Shown piece after piece: positions 52,603-63,806 of a stretch of 64,000 nt of DNA. A program made the translations under genes and the position numbers. The stretch comes from Hyalella azteca (lineage: Eukaryota; Arthropoda; Malacostraca; Amphipoda; Hyalellidae), in NCBI RefSeq assembly GCF_000764305.2, contig NW_025937946.1, positions 18,599-82,598 on the forward strand, given 5' to 3'. The notes beneath the pieces were generated by a model. The model saw only the letters and a list, made by a program, of their open reading frames with translations, had not been told where the DNA came from and ran no database searches. Position 1 is the stretch's first letter; every line of letters starts with the position of its first letter.

Positions 52603-55600
52603 ATTGGACTGGACCGTGACTGGTATATGTCTTGCATGTGCCCGGCAGTATGGTGTAAAACTGGCCTAATAATATTTTTCTATGCGATTGCGTTATTAAC
52701 ATAAATTAGGAATTTTTTAAACGCTTGGCGTATTGTAAATATGGAATTTTTATGCGCATGATAGCACCTTGTGTGAAGGACCTTATCGCTTCAGTCACAG
52801 CGGTTGCAATGAAAGGCGTCGCTCCGGTTCAGTGTAAGCTCGCGTGAATGCGCTTAGAAGTAGTCTACTTGTAAATCGCGTCAAATTCCACTTGTAAACA
52901 ATGATATACTAATTTACTGAAGCTGCAATGTTCCAATCTGAATCTCTTATTGAGGTGAATCTTCCATTGAGTTAAGAGAGATATGTTTTCAAGGCAACTT
53001 TGTTAAATATCCATCATATAAGAGGGACCTCGAAAACTACTACCACAATAAAAGACTAGTAATAATAAGTAAACTTTATGTGCTGACCTTCAATTTATTG
53101 GTGGATTAGACGGGAGGTAATCATGATCCCCGAACGAATCTTGACGCAAGTCCGATAGTTCATTGAAGAACTCTGAGTTGACGTCGTAATCTTGCAAGAC
53201 AGTGGACTGACCGGTCTCTTACTGCGCGCAACGAATCATCAGAGAACTCCCATCTCTGCTAGACTTTACATGGCCGGTGATCTGTTGCCATACTGCCAAG
53301 AATACTCAAGGGTTCGTAGCTCCGTTTACCAATAACTGTCATGCTTTTTCAAGCTAATCCCACCAATCAAAGACGAGAAATGGACCGCTACATGTACCTA
53401 CTTATGCATGTTTTGACCGTAAAGGACATGTATGAACGGTTTTATTTCGCATCCTGCATTCGCATCCGCAGTAGTAATGCGCCGCATCATTTAAAAGTCT
53501 GAGGATAAAAGTTTTGGGGGGAATCGAGAACTTTTATACAAATTTTATCAAGAGCTCACTCCGCTGCTGGCGCTGAAGCCATGCGTGCTTCAGAAGCAAA
53601 TTCCTGCTTCAGAGTTAATTTATTGAGGATTCTTGTAGAATTACTCGATTAAAAATATTTAATCTCCGCTTCCAATAATACGACAAGCACTTATTTATTA
53701 CAGAAAGTTATTCGTTACAAATGGACACTTCTATAGGTCTTTGATTAGAAGTCGATACAATGGCTTTCTGCATGATGTTAACATAGAAGCAATTATTAAT
53801 TTCATGTCTCTCCCTTTGTCCAAATCCTCTACTCAGTCTACTGTACCATTTACGGCGAAAATAAGTTCACGCTCTGTTTATTTAGGCCTCGCCTGAAAAA
53901 TAAGAATGTCATCGACGATTTCCGAGACGCACAATTTAATGTCATTGGTTAATTCCAAGACTTTCAATTTACCAATCAAACTCGGCGAAAGAAAGAAACC
54001 TAACAGTCTAGCAAAGCAGTATAACGTAAGCGCAGAACCCGACTTCAATTGAGCACTTGCCCAGGATCCGAAATTTTTGAGCTATAATGCGAACGAGTTG
54101 TACAAAAGTTAGAGTTACCATTAACAAGACGGCAAATCAACCACACACACAGTATCTTATTTACCGACCTTTTAACCCTAATGATTTTTAATGGTGCCGT
54201 TGTGAGGCTTGTATAAAGGCGACATTGGTGAAAATCATTAAACATTGATATATCGTTGCTTATTAAGTTGGTGCGTGTCCTCACAAAATGTGAGGTTATA
54301 CTGCTAATGAAATGTGCGATGTTGCTAAGGCCTTGAATATATATACACATTTCAGTACCTAATAACCTTACAAGCTTAAGAAAAGACCGCCTTAGGGCCG
54401 ATGATTGTACGACAATGATGTTCCCTGTGAATGCCACACACACTTGGTGGAACACTTGAGCAAATTGGTGAAACAATTATGATTGAAACACACAATAAAT
54501 ATTGTCGGACGGAGACATATAATCGGTCTTAAATGCGTAAGAACTGTTGCATAGCTTTTTATAAAACACGTTATGTGTATCCTGTTATGTACCATCTTTT
54601 TATGTACCATCACGTAACTCTAATTCCATTTTGTAGGCAGCAAGGAACATATACTTGATAGACTTAATTCTCTATTCGTTAATTTACAATTCTCTATTTA
54701 ATTCTCTATTCGTTGTAACTTATTTTTTAGAGACACATGTAGGTACCATTCCATGCATGTTATTTGAAAGCCGAACGCATTAGTTTTTAATTTTTTGTGC
54801 CCAATTTGTTGCACAATTTTTAACGAAAAAAAATCTAATCAGTTGCAGAAAGATGATAAATAGCATTTTAAATGGAAATTGAATCTAAAGGCTAGGCAAC
54901 TTCGATACACTAAGTATGGAGAGAGTTAAGCATATCTTTGAATGATCCAATCGTCTTTAAAATATGTTATCATTAATGATAATTCATTCCTTTTTTATCC
55001 TTTAATTTATTCCTTAAGGACTTGCATGAATTTGATTCAATGTAGTGAAATTTTTCCGTGTTTAAGTCTCATCATTTCAGTATAACTTTTGCTTCAATTT
55101 TCCATTTTGACCCAAATATACATGCCATTTTTAGGAAAACAGTAATCATTGAACAGGCAAAACACTGGCAAAAATCAAGAAAATTTTTCAAGACGTCTTC
55201 ATAAATATTTATTCACTTCGAAACTCAAGAATGAATGTCAGATTGTTTGTAAATCGTTTAGCTGCGAACTTTGCAATTTGATTACAATTATTCTTCTTCG
55301 TTACACGAGTCGGACAGTTTTTTTTCGAAACTTCAAAGTTAATTAAATATGTTCCATAATTACCGCAATGCAACCACAATCTGCCTCGACATGACTTACA
55401 ACCTCCGACTTCAGGCTTTTGAAAACAAACCGTTGACGTTCACTGAATTTATACGAATTCGATTAAAGTGCAGTCAAATTAAAAAAGCTGGAAACATTCA
55501 AATTAAATTGAAAATCTAATAGATTGCATCTTTTGTGAACTGAAATTGTCTCATCGAGTGAAAATTTCAGGAACATATTAAAGTTCATCATGGCAACAAA

Positions 55601-57717
55601 TAAAATTTAAAAAGTCTATGGAACAGTGGAAAATATTTTAAGAAATAGTCACTGATTGTTCACTATCCCAAGAAAGTTTTAACTAAACTTAACGGAACGA
55701 CGGCGAACTTCGAAGTCCAGACGGTTTATGGATGAAGTTTATCTTCATATTCTACCGTATTATCCCAGGGCAGCAGCTTCTTTAACGTCACCTCTATTTC
55801 TCAAGAAAAATTTTATAGCTCTCTAATCGTTCAAGTATAAACATTCGGGCACGTATTATTTTATTTCAATATTCGTAGTTTCATTACGATAAGACTGCAG
55901 TCATGTCTTATTTGGATTGTATTTTGAATTTTTATTGTCTTCAAGCATATAGGTATACCTTAGAAATATACTGTTATTTTGAAATTCAAAATTCCGTGAC
56001 GCGTAAATCGGAGATAATTAAAAAAAATTCCAATCGTCGACGTGTGTTCGCGCTGTTTAACGTGAAAGCGCACATTTGAATGAGGTGGATGCGTGAGTAG
56101 GTTTCTTGGACGATTTATGTTGCCCACATGCTCTGTCGATCTGTGAATAAGTTGCGTGACATATCATACCAACGTAAGTCGATACGCATACCGCACCAAT
56201 GTATTCCGAAACTAGGTAGGTTAGCATGTGGACTGGAATAAATCTCTTTATGCGTTACGGATTTGGATTTTAACTCTTTATTTTATCTCGGAAAAGTGTT
56301 TATTGCATGGAAATCAGGTAAAATGTCTCAGATTTTTTCCTTTTCTGCTAGTTTGAGATTGTTTCAATTTATTATATATCAATTTCACTAATTATGTTCC
56401 ACGGAAATAACGATCAAAAAGTCGTTTATTGATGTTTCAAAACCTGCCAGTCACCTGAATTGAATCAGTTTCGAGCACATATATTGATGTACACTTCACG
56501 AATAATTAGCTTCACTGTGATCACGTCCCAGAAGCGCAGTTCCAATATTTTTAACTAACTAAGCACTGATTATAATTATTTATTAATTATTGGAGTTTGT
56601 CTCTCTCAAAAAGATGAATATTTCATCAATAAGTAAGATACCTGCTATGCTGTTGTTTTGCACGAGTTCTTTTCAATTTACTTGTGGTTAATTATTGAAA
56701 TTATTTTTACTTGGCTTGAGTTTTCACCTTTTCTACGCTAAATAAAGCCATGAATATTACGGCTGTCTAATAGTTCTGGAAGAATTGTTTCAGACAAATA
56801 AAGTCGTACTTCTTAACACACAAGTTAATTATTAGTGAGAAACAATGGACATGGTTTCTGCCTTGTTAATGCTTCCTCTTAAGTTAGCCATAAGTTTACT
56901 GCTGGAATTATAAACAAAATAGAGCCTAATTAGCTTAGAACACACGAGTCGTTCTCATGTGAAAATATTTGCTAGGGGTTTTAGTGAATTCGCCAATATT
57001 CCAAAACTTTTGTATAATGAAAGTCACTAGACAACAACGTAAGGTGGCATAAGATGTTTGAACGTCATCGTCATTTTTGAGGCCAAACATCTTCATGGCT
57101 TGAACTTTGTGTTGACGTCCCGCGGCCCTCGACGATTTTATTCTCCCAGGGAAACGCAACTTTTTCAAGAGCGTGAAAGTAAAATGAAACCCATGATTGC
57201 ATTTGTAATGGAAAAAATCTTGAACCTTTCGCCCATCGTTTGTGTCTTTTCGTCTCCACGCTTGCAATTTTCCTCAGTGTGGCTCGTAATCTTCATTCAT
57301 CATTTAGGAATAATGCTGTGAAGTTTGTGAGAATGAATTGAGCGCTCGTGATGAGATATTCGTCACCATGCAGGTCACTATTGAAATCTCTTCTTAGCAG
57401 GATAAAGTAGAAAGATTAAATTCCGTCCCTTTATTCAAAGCAAAATATATGTGTCTACAGTGTTGTTCCATCAGCCATTTTAGATCTCAAATAAATGATA
57501 AAAGGTATACAAAATTTATGGGACGTAGTTTTCGGGAATGATATGAAAATAGATCCTTATTTTATTACGTCATGAGGAGTCGAATGGAATGTTTGAATTT
57601 GTCATGAGGACAGAATGAGCCTTCTTAATTAATTCTATGACATTTGCCTTTGAAGCCAGTGAAGACTAGCCACTAGTAGCTCTTTTTAATAATATGATAG
57701 GCAATTGTAATGAAGTA
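52603..57717. other. No gene recognised
   Basis: A 143-codon minus-strand frame (54045-54476) and a 110-codon minus-strand frame (56935-57267) are the longest here. Neither has a recognisable domain or exon signals I can trust. Short repeats of TTCTCTATT occur at 54670-54715. Confidence 0.55.
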
Positions 57718-57790
57718 AATTATAATATAATGTATAATATAATATAAAGTAATATAATATAATATAATATAATATAATATAATATATGTA
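57718..57790. repeat. AATAT microsatellite
   Basis: About 70 bp of nearly pure AATAT/ATAAT pentamers with a few interruptions in the left half. It lies about 330 bp left of the mariner element. Confidence 0.9.
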
Positions 57791-57951
57791 TGTATCCAGT
57801 ACTACATAGTATCGTATCAGCTAATACTGTAATATTAATATGTTAATATTACATTGTTAACTTTGATCTTAACGGCTACTTTGCCTGCTAAATAGATTGT
57901 AATTAAACGCATCCTGAAAAAAACTTGAGTTGTGAAAGTGCGTGGATTTTT

Positions 57952-57983
57952 CAATTTCTATGCACTTTAGTGCATAGAAATTG
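57952..57983. other. Perfect hairpin, 14-bp stem and 4-nt loop
   Basis: CAATTTCTATGCAC pairs with GTGCATAGAAATTG around TTTA. It lies 140 bp left of the mariner element but outside its inverted repeats. Confidence 0.9.
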
Positions 57984-58122
57984 CGTTTTATCTGTTATTT
58001 TTTCGAAATGCGCGAAAAAATCAACTTTTCTATTTGTTTGAATATAGTCATATTGTTATTGTACGATTTTTTTCATTTATAGAGTGTATAAATTTTCTCT
58101 CTTATTAATATTTCTCAAATTA

Positions 58123-58149
58123 AGGGTGACACAAAAAAAACAGAGCTCA
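58123..58149 (+). repeat. Left terminal inverted repeat of the mariner element
   Basis: This 27-bp repeat starts AGGGTGACAC and matches the right end perfectly. Similarity continues for about ten more bases with mismatches. It lies downstream of the transposase stop codon. It lacks the leading C present at the other end. Confidence 0.92.
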
Positions 58150-58271
58150 CTAAAAGTCTTATAACTCCTGAAATTTTATTCAGTTTGAAACAAAAATTCT
58201 ATGGAATTATGTACAACCTATGTAGCCAACATCTGCAAAATCTCAATTCTATACCACAAAAACTCTTTGTT

Positions 58272-59381
58272 CTACAGCCGCTCAAAGATATGTTCCAGAT
58301 GCGCGCCCCGGCGCTGCAGGCAGACTTGGATTCGCCTGGCAAAGTTCTCAATGACCCTCCTGCACTCCTCTCTCGGGATGGCTCTGATGGCTGCTGTGAT
58401 GGCTGCTTTGAGGTCAGGGATGGTCTGGGGGTTGTGCTCATACACCCTGTCCTTGAGGTAACCCCACAGGTAGAAGTCTGGGGGGTTCAGGTCTGGTGAG
58501 TGCGGTGACCACTCCGGGTGGCACCTGCGGCTGATGAGTCGGTCCTCGAAGCGCTGCTGCAGCCACTCCAGGGATCTATCGGAGGTGTGAGGGGTGGCTC
58601 CGTCCTGTTGAAACCACTGGAGGGCTCTGTCAATGCCTCTACGTCGGCCAAGTGCTACCCAGAACTTGCGCAGGACCTGGATGTAGCGCTCCGTGTTCAC
58701 AGTCAAGGACCGCTCGTCATCGTCCTCAAACCAGAATGGCCCGATAATGCCATGAGTTGAAATGGCCACCCAGGCAGTACACTTGACAGAGTGCAAGGGC
58801 CTTTGCAGGCAGTGGTCAGGGGGTGTGCTGCCCCAGAAAATGTTATTCTTAGAGTTAACGTGCCCAGACAGCAGAAAGTGGGCCTCGTCTGAAAACCACA
58901 TGTTGTCGAGAAATTCCGGTTCATCATCAATCTTGTCTGACAACCACTGGCACATGGTGACTCGCTTCCGCATGTCGTCAGCTGTGAGCTTGTGCTTGAT
59001 TTGAATCCTGTAGGGATACAGATGGAGATCTGAGATCAAAATTCTTCTTACAGACTCCCGGTTGATGCCAAGCTCTTGACTTCGCCGACGCACAGACTTG
59101 CTTGGGCTGTGGACAACAGAGTCTCTGACTGCAGCAACATTGTCTTGTGTCCGTGATGATTTTGGTCGCCCAGAGTGTGATTGTCTGTTTTTGTCTTTTG
59201 CATTGAGGTTATTCACAGTCCCATGGGTTCTGAACTTTTGAACCCATCCGCAGATCACTGAGCTGACAGGAAATTCACGACAATTGAAATGGTCTTTGAA
59301 TCGCAATTGCGTTTCCCGGAAAGACTTTAGCCGAAAATATGTCTCAACTGCAAATGTCTTTTGCTCTGTAGTCCAAGGCAT
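58272..59381 (-). CDS. Mariner-type transposase, DD41D catalytic triad, DUF4817-like N-terminus
   Basis: This transposase would bind the element's inverted repeats and cut and paste it into TA sites in the nucleus. The open frame is uninterrupted, 369 residues from the ATG at 59381; the frame extends four codons upstream only to a GTG, so I chose the ATG, which gives the MPWTTEQK start usual for this group. Residues 1-60 form a DUF4817-like helix-turn-helix (GWVQKFRTHGTV near 45-56). A GRPK motif, counterpart of the GRPR hook, lies at 71-74, followed by a second helix-turn-helix near 80-116 (RRRSQELGINRESVRRIL). The RNase H-like core has D165 (WFSDEAHF), D260 (QQDGATPH) and D302 (LNPPDFYLWG). 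Forty-one residues separate the last two aspartates, which fits the DD41D (rosa-like) group better than classical DD34D mariner. Length is normal for the superfamily and no catalytic residue is missing. Confidence 0.95.
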   Translation of the reverse strand: MPWTTEQKTFAVETYFRLKSFRETQLRFKDHFNCREFPVSSVICGWVQKFRTHGTVNNLNAKDKNRQSHSGRPKSSRTQDNVAAVRDSVVHSPSKSVRRRSQELGINRESVRRILISDLHLYPYRIQIKHKLTADDMRKRVTMCQWLSDKIDDEPEFLDNMWFSDEAHFLLSGHVNSKNNIFWGSTPPDHCLQRPLHSVKCTAWVAISTHGIIGPFWFEDDDERSLTVNTERYIQVLRKFWVALGRRRGIDRALQWFQQDGATPHTSDRSLEWLQQRFEDRLISRRCHPEWSPHSPDLNPPDFYLWGYLKDRVYEHNPQTIPDLKAAITAAIRAIPREECRRVIENFARRIQVCLQRRGAHLEHIFERL

Positions 59382-59486
59382 CTCGAAGCTCACACGTGGT
59401 AGACTCTTAGATCAATCCGTCTTCTTAATGAATCTGAAACAAATAACAGGATTACTTGAGTATTGTGGAAATTATTCAACTTTTTA

Positions 59487-59514
59487 TGAGCTCTGTTTTT
59501 TTTGTGTCACCCTG
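59487..59514 (-). repeat. Right terminal inverted repeat of the mariner element
   Basis: Read inward on the minus strand it starts CAGGGTGACAC and is identical to the left repeat over 27 bp. It precedes the transposase start by about 105 bp, so the promoter would lie in this short leader. A TA dinucleotide follows immediately at 59515-59516. Confidence 0.92.
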
Positions 59515-59530
59515 TAGTATTCGATTACTT

Positions 59531-59606
59531 TAACCTACCTAAGCCTTAATCATAACCTAACCTAAGCCAAGCTTATAATCAAGCCTAACCCTAGCCCAAC
59601 CTAAAG
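59531..59606. repeat. Degenerate CCTAA (telomere-like) repeats
   Basis: About ten CCTAA or near-CCTAA units occur in about 75 bp, for example TAACCTAACCTAAGCC near 59554-59569. CCTAA is the complement of the insect telomere repeat TTAGG. The units are degenerate and spaced irregularly, as in interstitial relics. They start only about 15 bp beyond the right end of the mariner element. A plain low-complexity origin is also possible. Confidence 0.55.
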
Positions 59607-61199
59607 CAAACACGTTAATTGAGTGGATTGGCTCAATAAATTTTTCAATTGCAGTACAATTGCAGATATTTAAGTGTGCGCAGTTTGGCTAAAAAATTTT
59701 TAATCTGTTTCTTGCTTGTGTTTGAATAATACATTTAACTCGCCTCGCTTTTTCTTGAACATTTCATAACAATTACCATTTTCTACAGTTGTCAGGCAGA
59801 TTTATTTGCATTTTTCTACCACTCTGAAGTAAATTTAAATTTCAAAGATGAGAAGCAATTCAAGCCGATAGGATTTTATATAGAAACCTAAAAATTTATT
59901 CCTGTCAGAGTTGTGTTTTCTGACGTGACTATTTTGCCTGTATCCTCGTCTTTTAGTGATATGCCCTCGAAATTTTCCTAGGAAGCTTTGCACTGGTCCG
60001 ATAAAAGATGTCCTACCTCAGAAACAATAAGCAATAATTCCATTTTAACGAAGTTAATTGGAATACAATATTCATTATATTGCAAGTTAACCCTGTTCCC
60101 TTAGGTGAGGAGACGTGACACTGGAAGCAATCTTGTGTGATTGGTATACTCGATACCTCCTGCCAGAGATTGGCTCTTCGCAACAAAGACAGGAGAAAAA
60201 ATATAAGCTTTTAATTTTTTCGGAAGATGAAGATCGGCAGCCAACAAACAGTCGGTCCTTCACTGATACTTGCTGGATACAATCTCCTCATTTCGGAGAT
60301 TGTTTGCTCGAACATTTGTTCGTTGCATCAGATAGGATGCCGGTATAATTGGGAGTAATTATCGATTCAGCAACTTTCGCTCAAAAAATTTCACTAATAA
60401 TGATTATTGTTCGTACTGTTGGTTTATATTAGTTGGTTTAAAAAGTTTGGGACACCAAGTGAAAAGTATCAAGCAAGTTTTTTTTAACCAGATTTAGTCA
60501 GGAGTTTTGGTAGTTTTCATTTGTAGTAGGTATTCGCTTTTTAAGGGAAAGCAAATTTTTTAGTTATTTTTTAGGATGTAGTAGTTTAAATATTTGGATA
60601 GGTTTTGAAAAAGGATTGTAGCTTTTGACCACATGTTTTTCCGAGTTAAATTAAACGCTTCCCTCAAATTAAAACTTCCCTTGTATTGCGTTATATTTAA
60701 GCTATTATATATTTCACAGTTTACGCCTTGCACAAATTTCGGTATTCGCATGCTTCTCATGCTCCTAAAATATATTTGTTTAGGGATTTTTTGAATACAA
60801 ATGATTTCATTTCGTTATACTTGGCCTCTCAACTGGAATTCATTTCATTTTCCAAAATTCTAATAAATTCATCATTTTCAAACGCATTATCATTCATTTA
60901 AACATTTTAATCAAGAAATACTTATTTAATAGTAATCTCCCTCATGGAAATTCAATAACAGTTCGCCTCATGGTAGAGACGTTAATATAAGACTAGCAAC
61001 AGAGGCTGAATGCACGACGTTTCGCTGCCAATTCAGAAATAATTTCAGTTTAGGCGCCTTAATGTCTGTGATCTCCATGCGAGCGTTGATGTTGTGGGAG
61101 GCCATTCAGGGTCAGACAAAACCATCGCTGGGAGTCATGTGCTGCACGTGTTGTGTACAAATCGTCAAACAAACGTTCGAAATTCTGACTTCGACTTCG
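59607..61199. other. No gene recognised
   Basis: AT-rich sequence. A hairpin with 9-bp arms ACAATCTCC/GGAGATTGT lies at 60279-60303 within a GC-richer patch (60110-60350). Confidence 0.55.
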
Positions 61200-61307
61200 G
61201 ACTATCGCCCCCTTATTGCCCCCCTACCGCCTTCTTCTTCCTTACCGCCCCCCAGAATCTTTCCACCGCCCCTAGGGGGGCGATATCGCCAACTTTGGGA
61301 ACCACTG
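61200..61307. mobile_element. One end of a hAT-like non-autonomous element
   Basis: The stretch ends with AACTTTGGGAACCACTG at 61291-61307. Its reverse complement starts CAGTGGTTCCCAAAGTT, which has the form of hAT-superfamily terminal repeats (CAGNGGTTC...). Inside it lie C-rich runs and a near-palindrome, CGCCCCTAGGGGGGCG, which is atypical of the AT-rich surroundings. The matching left terminus (CAGTGGTTCCC) is not seen upstream, so the copy is truncated, badly decayed, or larger than I can trace. If intact, the next 8 bp (61308-61315, GTCTAGAG) would be the target duplication; no second copy was found. Confidence 0.5.
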
Positions 61308-61615
61308 GTCTAGAGTTAAGGACGAGAAGTTTGAACATTGGTATAAATTAAGAACTATCAAGCATTAATATAAATTCTATAAAAAATAAAGACGTCTCCC
61401 CTGCCATCACCTCTGATCATGTTCTTGGTCATAAATATCTCGCTAAGATGTTATCTTGATATTTACGTCTATTATTTCAGACCTGAACCTGAAACCTGAG
61501 ACAGTAATTGCTCTCAAGACTGACGGTGGCGCTCGGCCTCCAACTAGCAAATTTCTTTCCTGCTCCTCGATTTTTCTTGAGACGCTCTTGCCGGAATGAG
61601 GGGCGGATATTGAGA

Positions 61616-61925
61616 GCTGCCCTGGCAAGCAATCAGTATGGAAGCTGAAGCATGTTTTCCGAGAGCCGCTAGTCGTGCTGGTGCATTGAAAGCTTCGATT
61701 ATACCAGTTCATACCTGCTGATGTCTCTACATCGTAATTTTATCTTCTGAAAGCGTTCAAGAAATACTTGAGAAATATCTAGCTGCCCTGGCAAGCAATC
61801 AGTATGGAAGCTGAAGCATGTTTTCCGAGAGCCGCTAGTCGTGCTGGCGCATTGAAAGCTTCGAGTATACCAGTTCATACCTGCCGATGCCTCTACATCG
61901 TAATTTTATCTTCTGAAAGCGTTGT
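61616..61925. repeat. 166-bp tandem duplication, about 1.9 copies
   Basis: GCTGCCCTGGCAAGCAATCA starts at 61616 and 61782. The second copy runs to GAAAGCGTT near 61925 and then departs. Only a few bases differ, so the duplication is young. An N lies 18 bp further on at 61943. Confidence 0.95.
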
Positions 61926-61943
61926 GCAAGCACTGTGTCTTAN

Positions 61944-63117
61944 TGCGCCAGCATGGTGTCTCATTGGCTAATTTGTTGCAGGATATTTGAAAATTTCGAA
62001 AATTATCGTTTGGATTGAATTGCGCTTCTGTGGATTTTTTTTCTGTTACCTATTTAAAGCTAAATTGAGGAATATTTTCAAGTCGATGCGAGCATTTCTT
62101 ATTAATTGGTCGCTGGTCTTTAATTGCTTGTGAAAAATAATTTCCTTTTATGGAGTTTCCTCTTCTCTCCGGCTCAGTCATGTCAACATTAGAAATTCAT
62201 CATCATTGAATATATCACAATAATTACGTTCTAACTACTGCACTACGTTATACTCATAGAGATTCGGATGCGTGAAAAAACACGTATATAAAATTTTTTT
62301 ATTGTTAATTTTGATACGATTGTTCACAACCTGCCTATTGTGCTTTGTATCTTCGCTATTTGGGTTTATTTCTTTTGAATGATCGATATCCATTTTCTCC
62401 TGATCTATGAGGCACACTCTTATCCAGATAAAACGAGTGCTCTCTGGAATTGAAAGAAAAACTCGTGAATCGCTTAACAAGAAGAGACAAGAGGCGCTTG
62501 AGTCTGATTTCTAAACGTAACTTAAGAACTATTGCAAGCGGGAGGCTGGAAATTTCACTCCAAGTGGCAATAGCGACCGAAAAGAGCTGTAGACAGGAAA
62601 AGAACGAATGTATCAGTTGTACCTAATAAATCTTATGAAAACTTCCGTGTTGTAATTTGGAATGTATATGATGTTAAAACTCTTGAAAGCATGTTGAACA
62701 TTTTTATCGAATTCTCGATAATTGTTTTTTCATCTTCACTTTCTGTCGCGCCAATTTAATAGATTTTACTAGGCTGTAGTGCTTCACTGTTCACAATCGA
62801 TAAAATTATTTGATTAAACATATATTTTACTTATCTGCATTTAAAAATAAATGTGGGTTTGGAACTTGAGTATCCCGCAGCCGGATTAAAGAATTGGAAA
62901 AACTTTGTAATATTAAGATTAAAGTAACAGAATCAAACAAATGTATGTATTTAAGCTCTTTAAGAATAGCTAACTTAAAAAATCTAGAAATTTAAACGTC
63001 GGAATTTTGCACGTCTTTGAGCAAAGATATTCAACTCCAATACTAATTCAGCATTCTATATTCCGTTTATGTCAATTAGTATCAACAATACTGGTGACGG
63101 AAATCATATACATATTT
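61944..63117. other. No gene recognised
   Basis: AT-rich sequence after the N at 61943. Short frames only. Confidence 0.6.
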
Positions 63118-63212
63118 GTGTTTCGTTGAGACGAACAATTAGTGTACTGTACATATATAGGTGCGTTCGTGTTTCGTTGAGACGAACAATTAGTGTATAT
63201 ATAGGTGCGTGC
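63118..63212. repeat. 51-bp tandem duplication, 2 copies
   Basis: GTGTTTCGTTGAGACGAACA starts at 63118 and 63169. The second copy lacks about 8 bp (around CTGTACAT) present in the first. Confidence 0.88.
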
Positions 63213-63806
63213 CTTAAAAGATAACACAAATCTCTCGCCACTTCACCACCGCCACCGCCTCTGTTCTTTCGCTGCATCCGTGTTCATGTTTATAATCGTC
63301 TGGACCCCGATGTTTTTGATAAAGTTTTTCATAAATATTTGTGATGTTCCATATTTCAATGTAATTACTACAATATTTTTCAGCAAGTTCTCACGCAGCA
63401 CCGATGTAAGTAATTTTGCCTACGTATGCTTTGAATTCGATAATTTTTTCGAAAATGTAACCGTATGTACAATGATGTTTTTACTCGAAATAAAGGCCAT
63501 TGTAACGAGTTACTTGGCGCACAATAGGCAAATTTTCTAAGTTTTATTTAATCTTTACATAAGAGACCAATTCAAATTACAAGCTCGCTCTGATTTTCAG
63601 AGAGATATCTTCAATTATCAGCAAGGCAGCAATGATAAATCCTTTTCCGTAGCAAAATTTTTCTTTATATATTTTGGGCTCAAGCAGAGTAAATACAGCT
63701 CTAAAAATTTCCTTATTGCATCCCCATATTCAAGACATATTATATATCAACAGGATAAAATTATGGAAAAAATATTCAAGATGAGTTCAGCAGCCACTCG
63801 TACGGA
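63213..63806. other. No supported gene; one hydrophobic frame
   Basis: A plus-strand frame (63205-63540) holds a hydrophobic segment FAASVFMFIIVWTPMFLIKF, which loosely resembles a GPCR sixth membrane helix. It has no ATG at its left end, no other helices and no NPxxY motif nearby. It could be a relic exon or chance AT-rich coding of hydrophobic residues. Confidence 0.3.

Larger units (their letters stand above)
58121..59516 (-). mobile_element. Complete mariner-type (DD41D) DNA transposon
   Basis: A compact element of about 1.39 kb carries one transposase gene on the minus strand between terminal inverted repeats. The first 27 bp of the left terminus (58123-58149) match the reverse complement of 59487-59513 exactly, beginning AGGGTGACAC, then eight As, then CAGAGCTCA. 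Both ends abut a TA dinucleotide (58121-58122 and 59515-59516), the target duplicated by Tc1/mariner elements. The right end has an extra terminal C (CAGGGTG read inward) that the left end lacks, so the left terminus has lost or changed one base. The element is visibly more GC-rich than its surroundings. Perfect repeats, an open transposase frame and compact layout suggest a fairly recent insertion; activity is inferred, not shown. Confidence 0.93.

Noticed and set aside
54045..54476. 143-codon minus-strand frame
   Set aside because: No recognised motif, biased composition typical of AT-rich random sequence, and no supporting exon signals.
58185..59004. Plus-strand frames across the mariner element
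   Set aside because: They are antisense shadows of the transposase gene.
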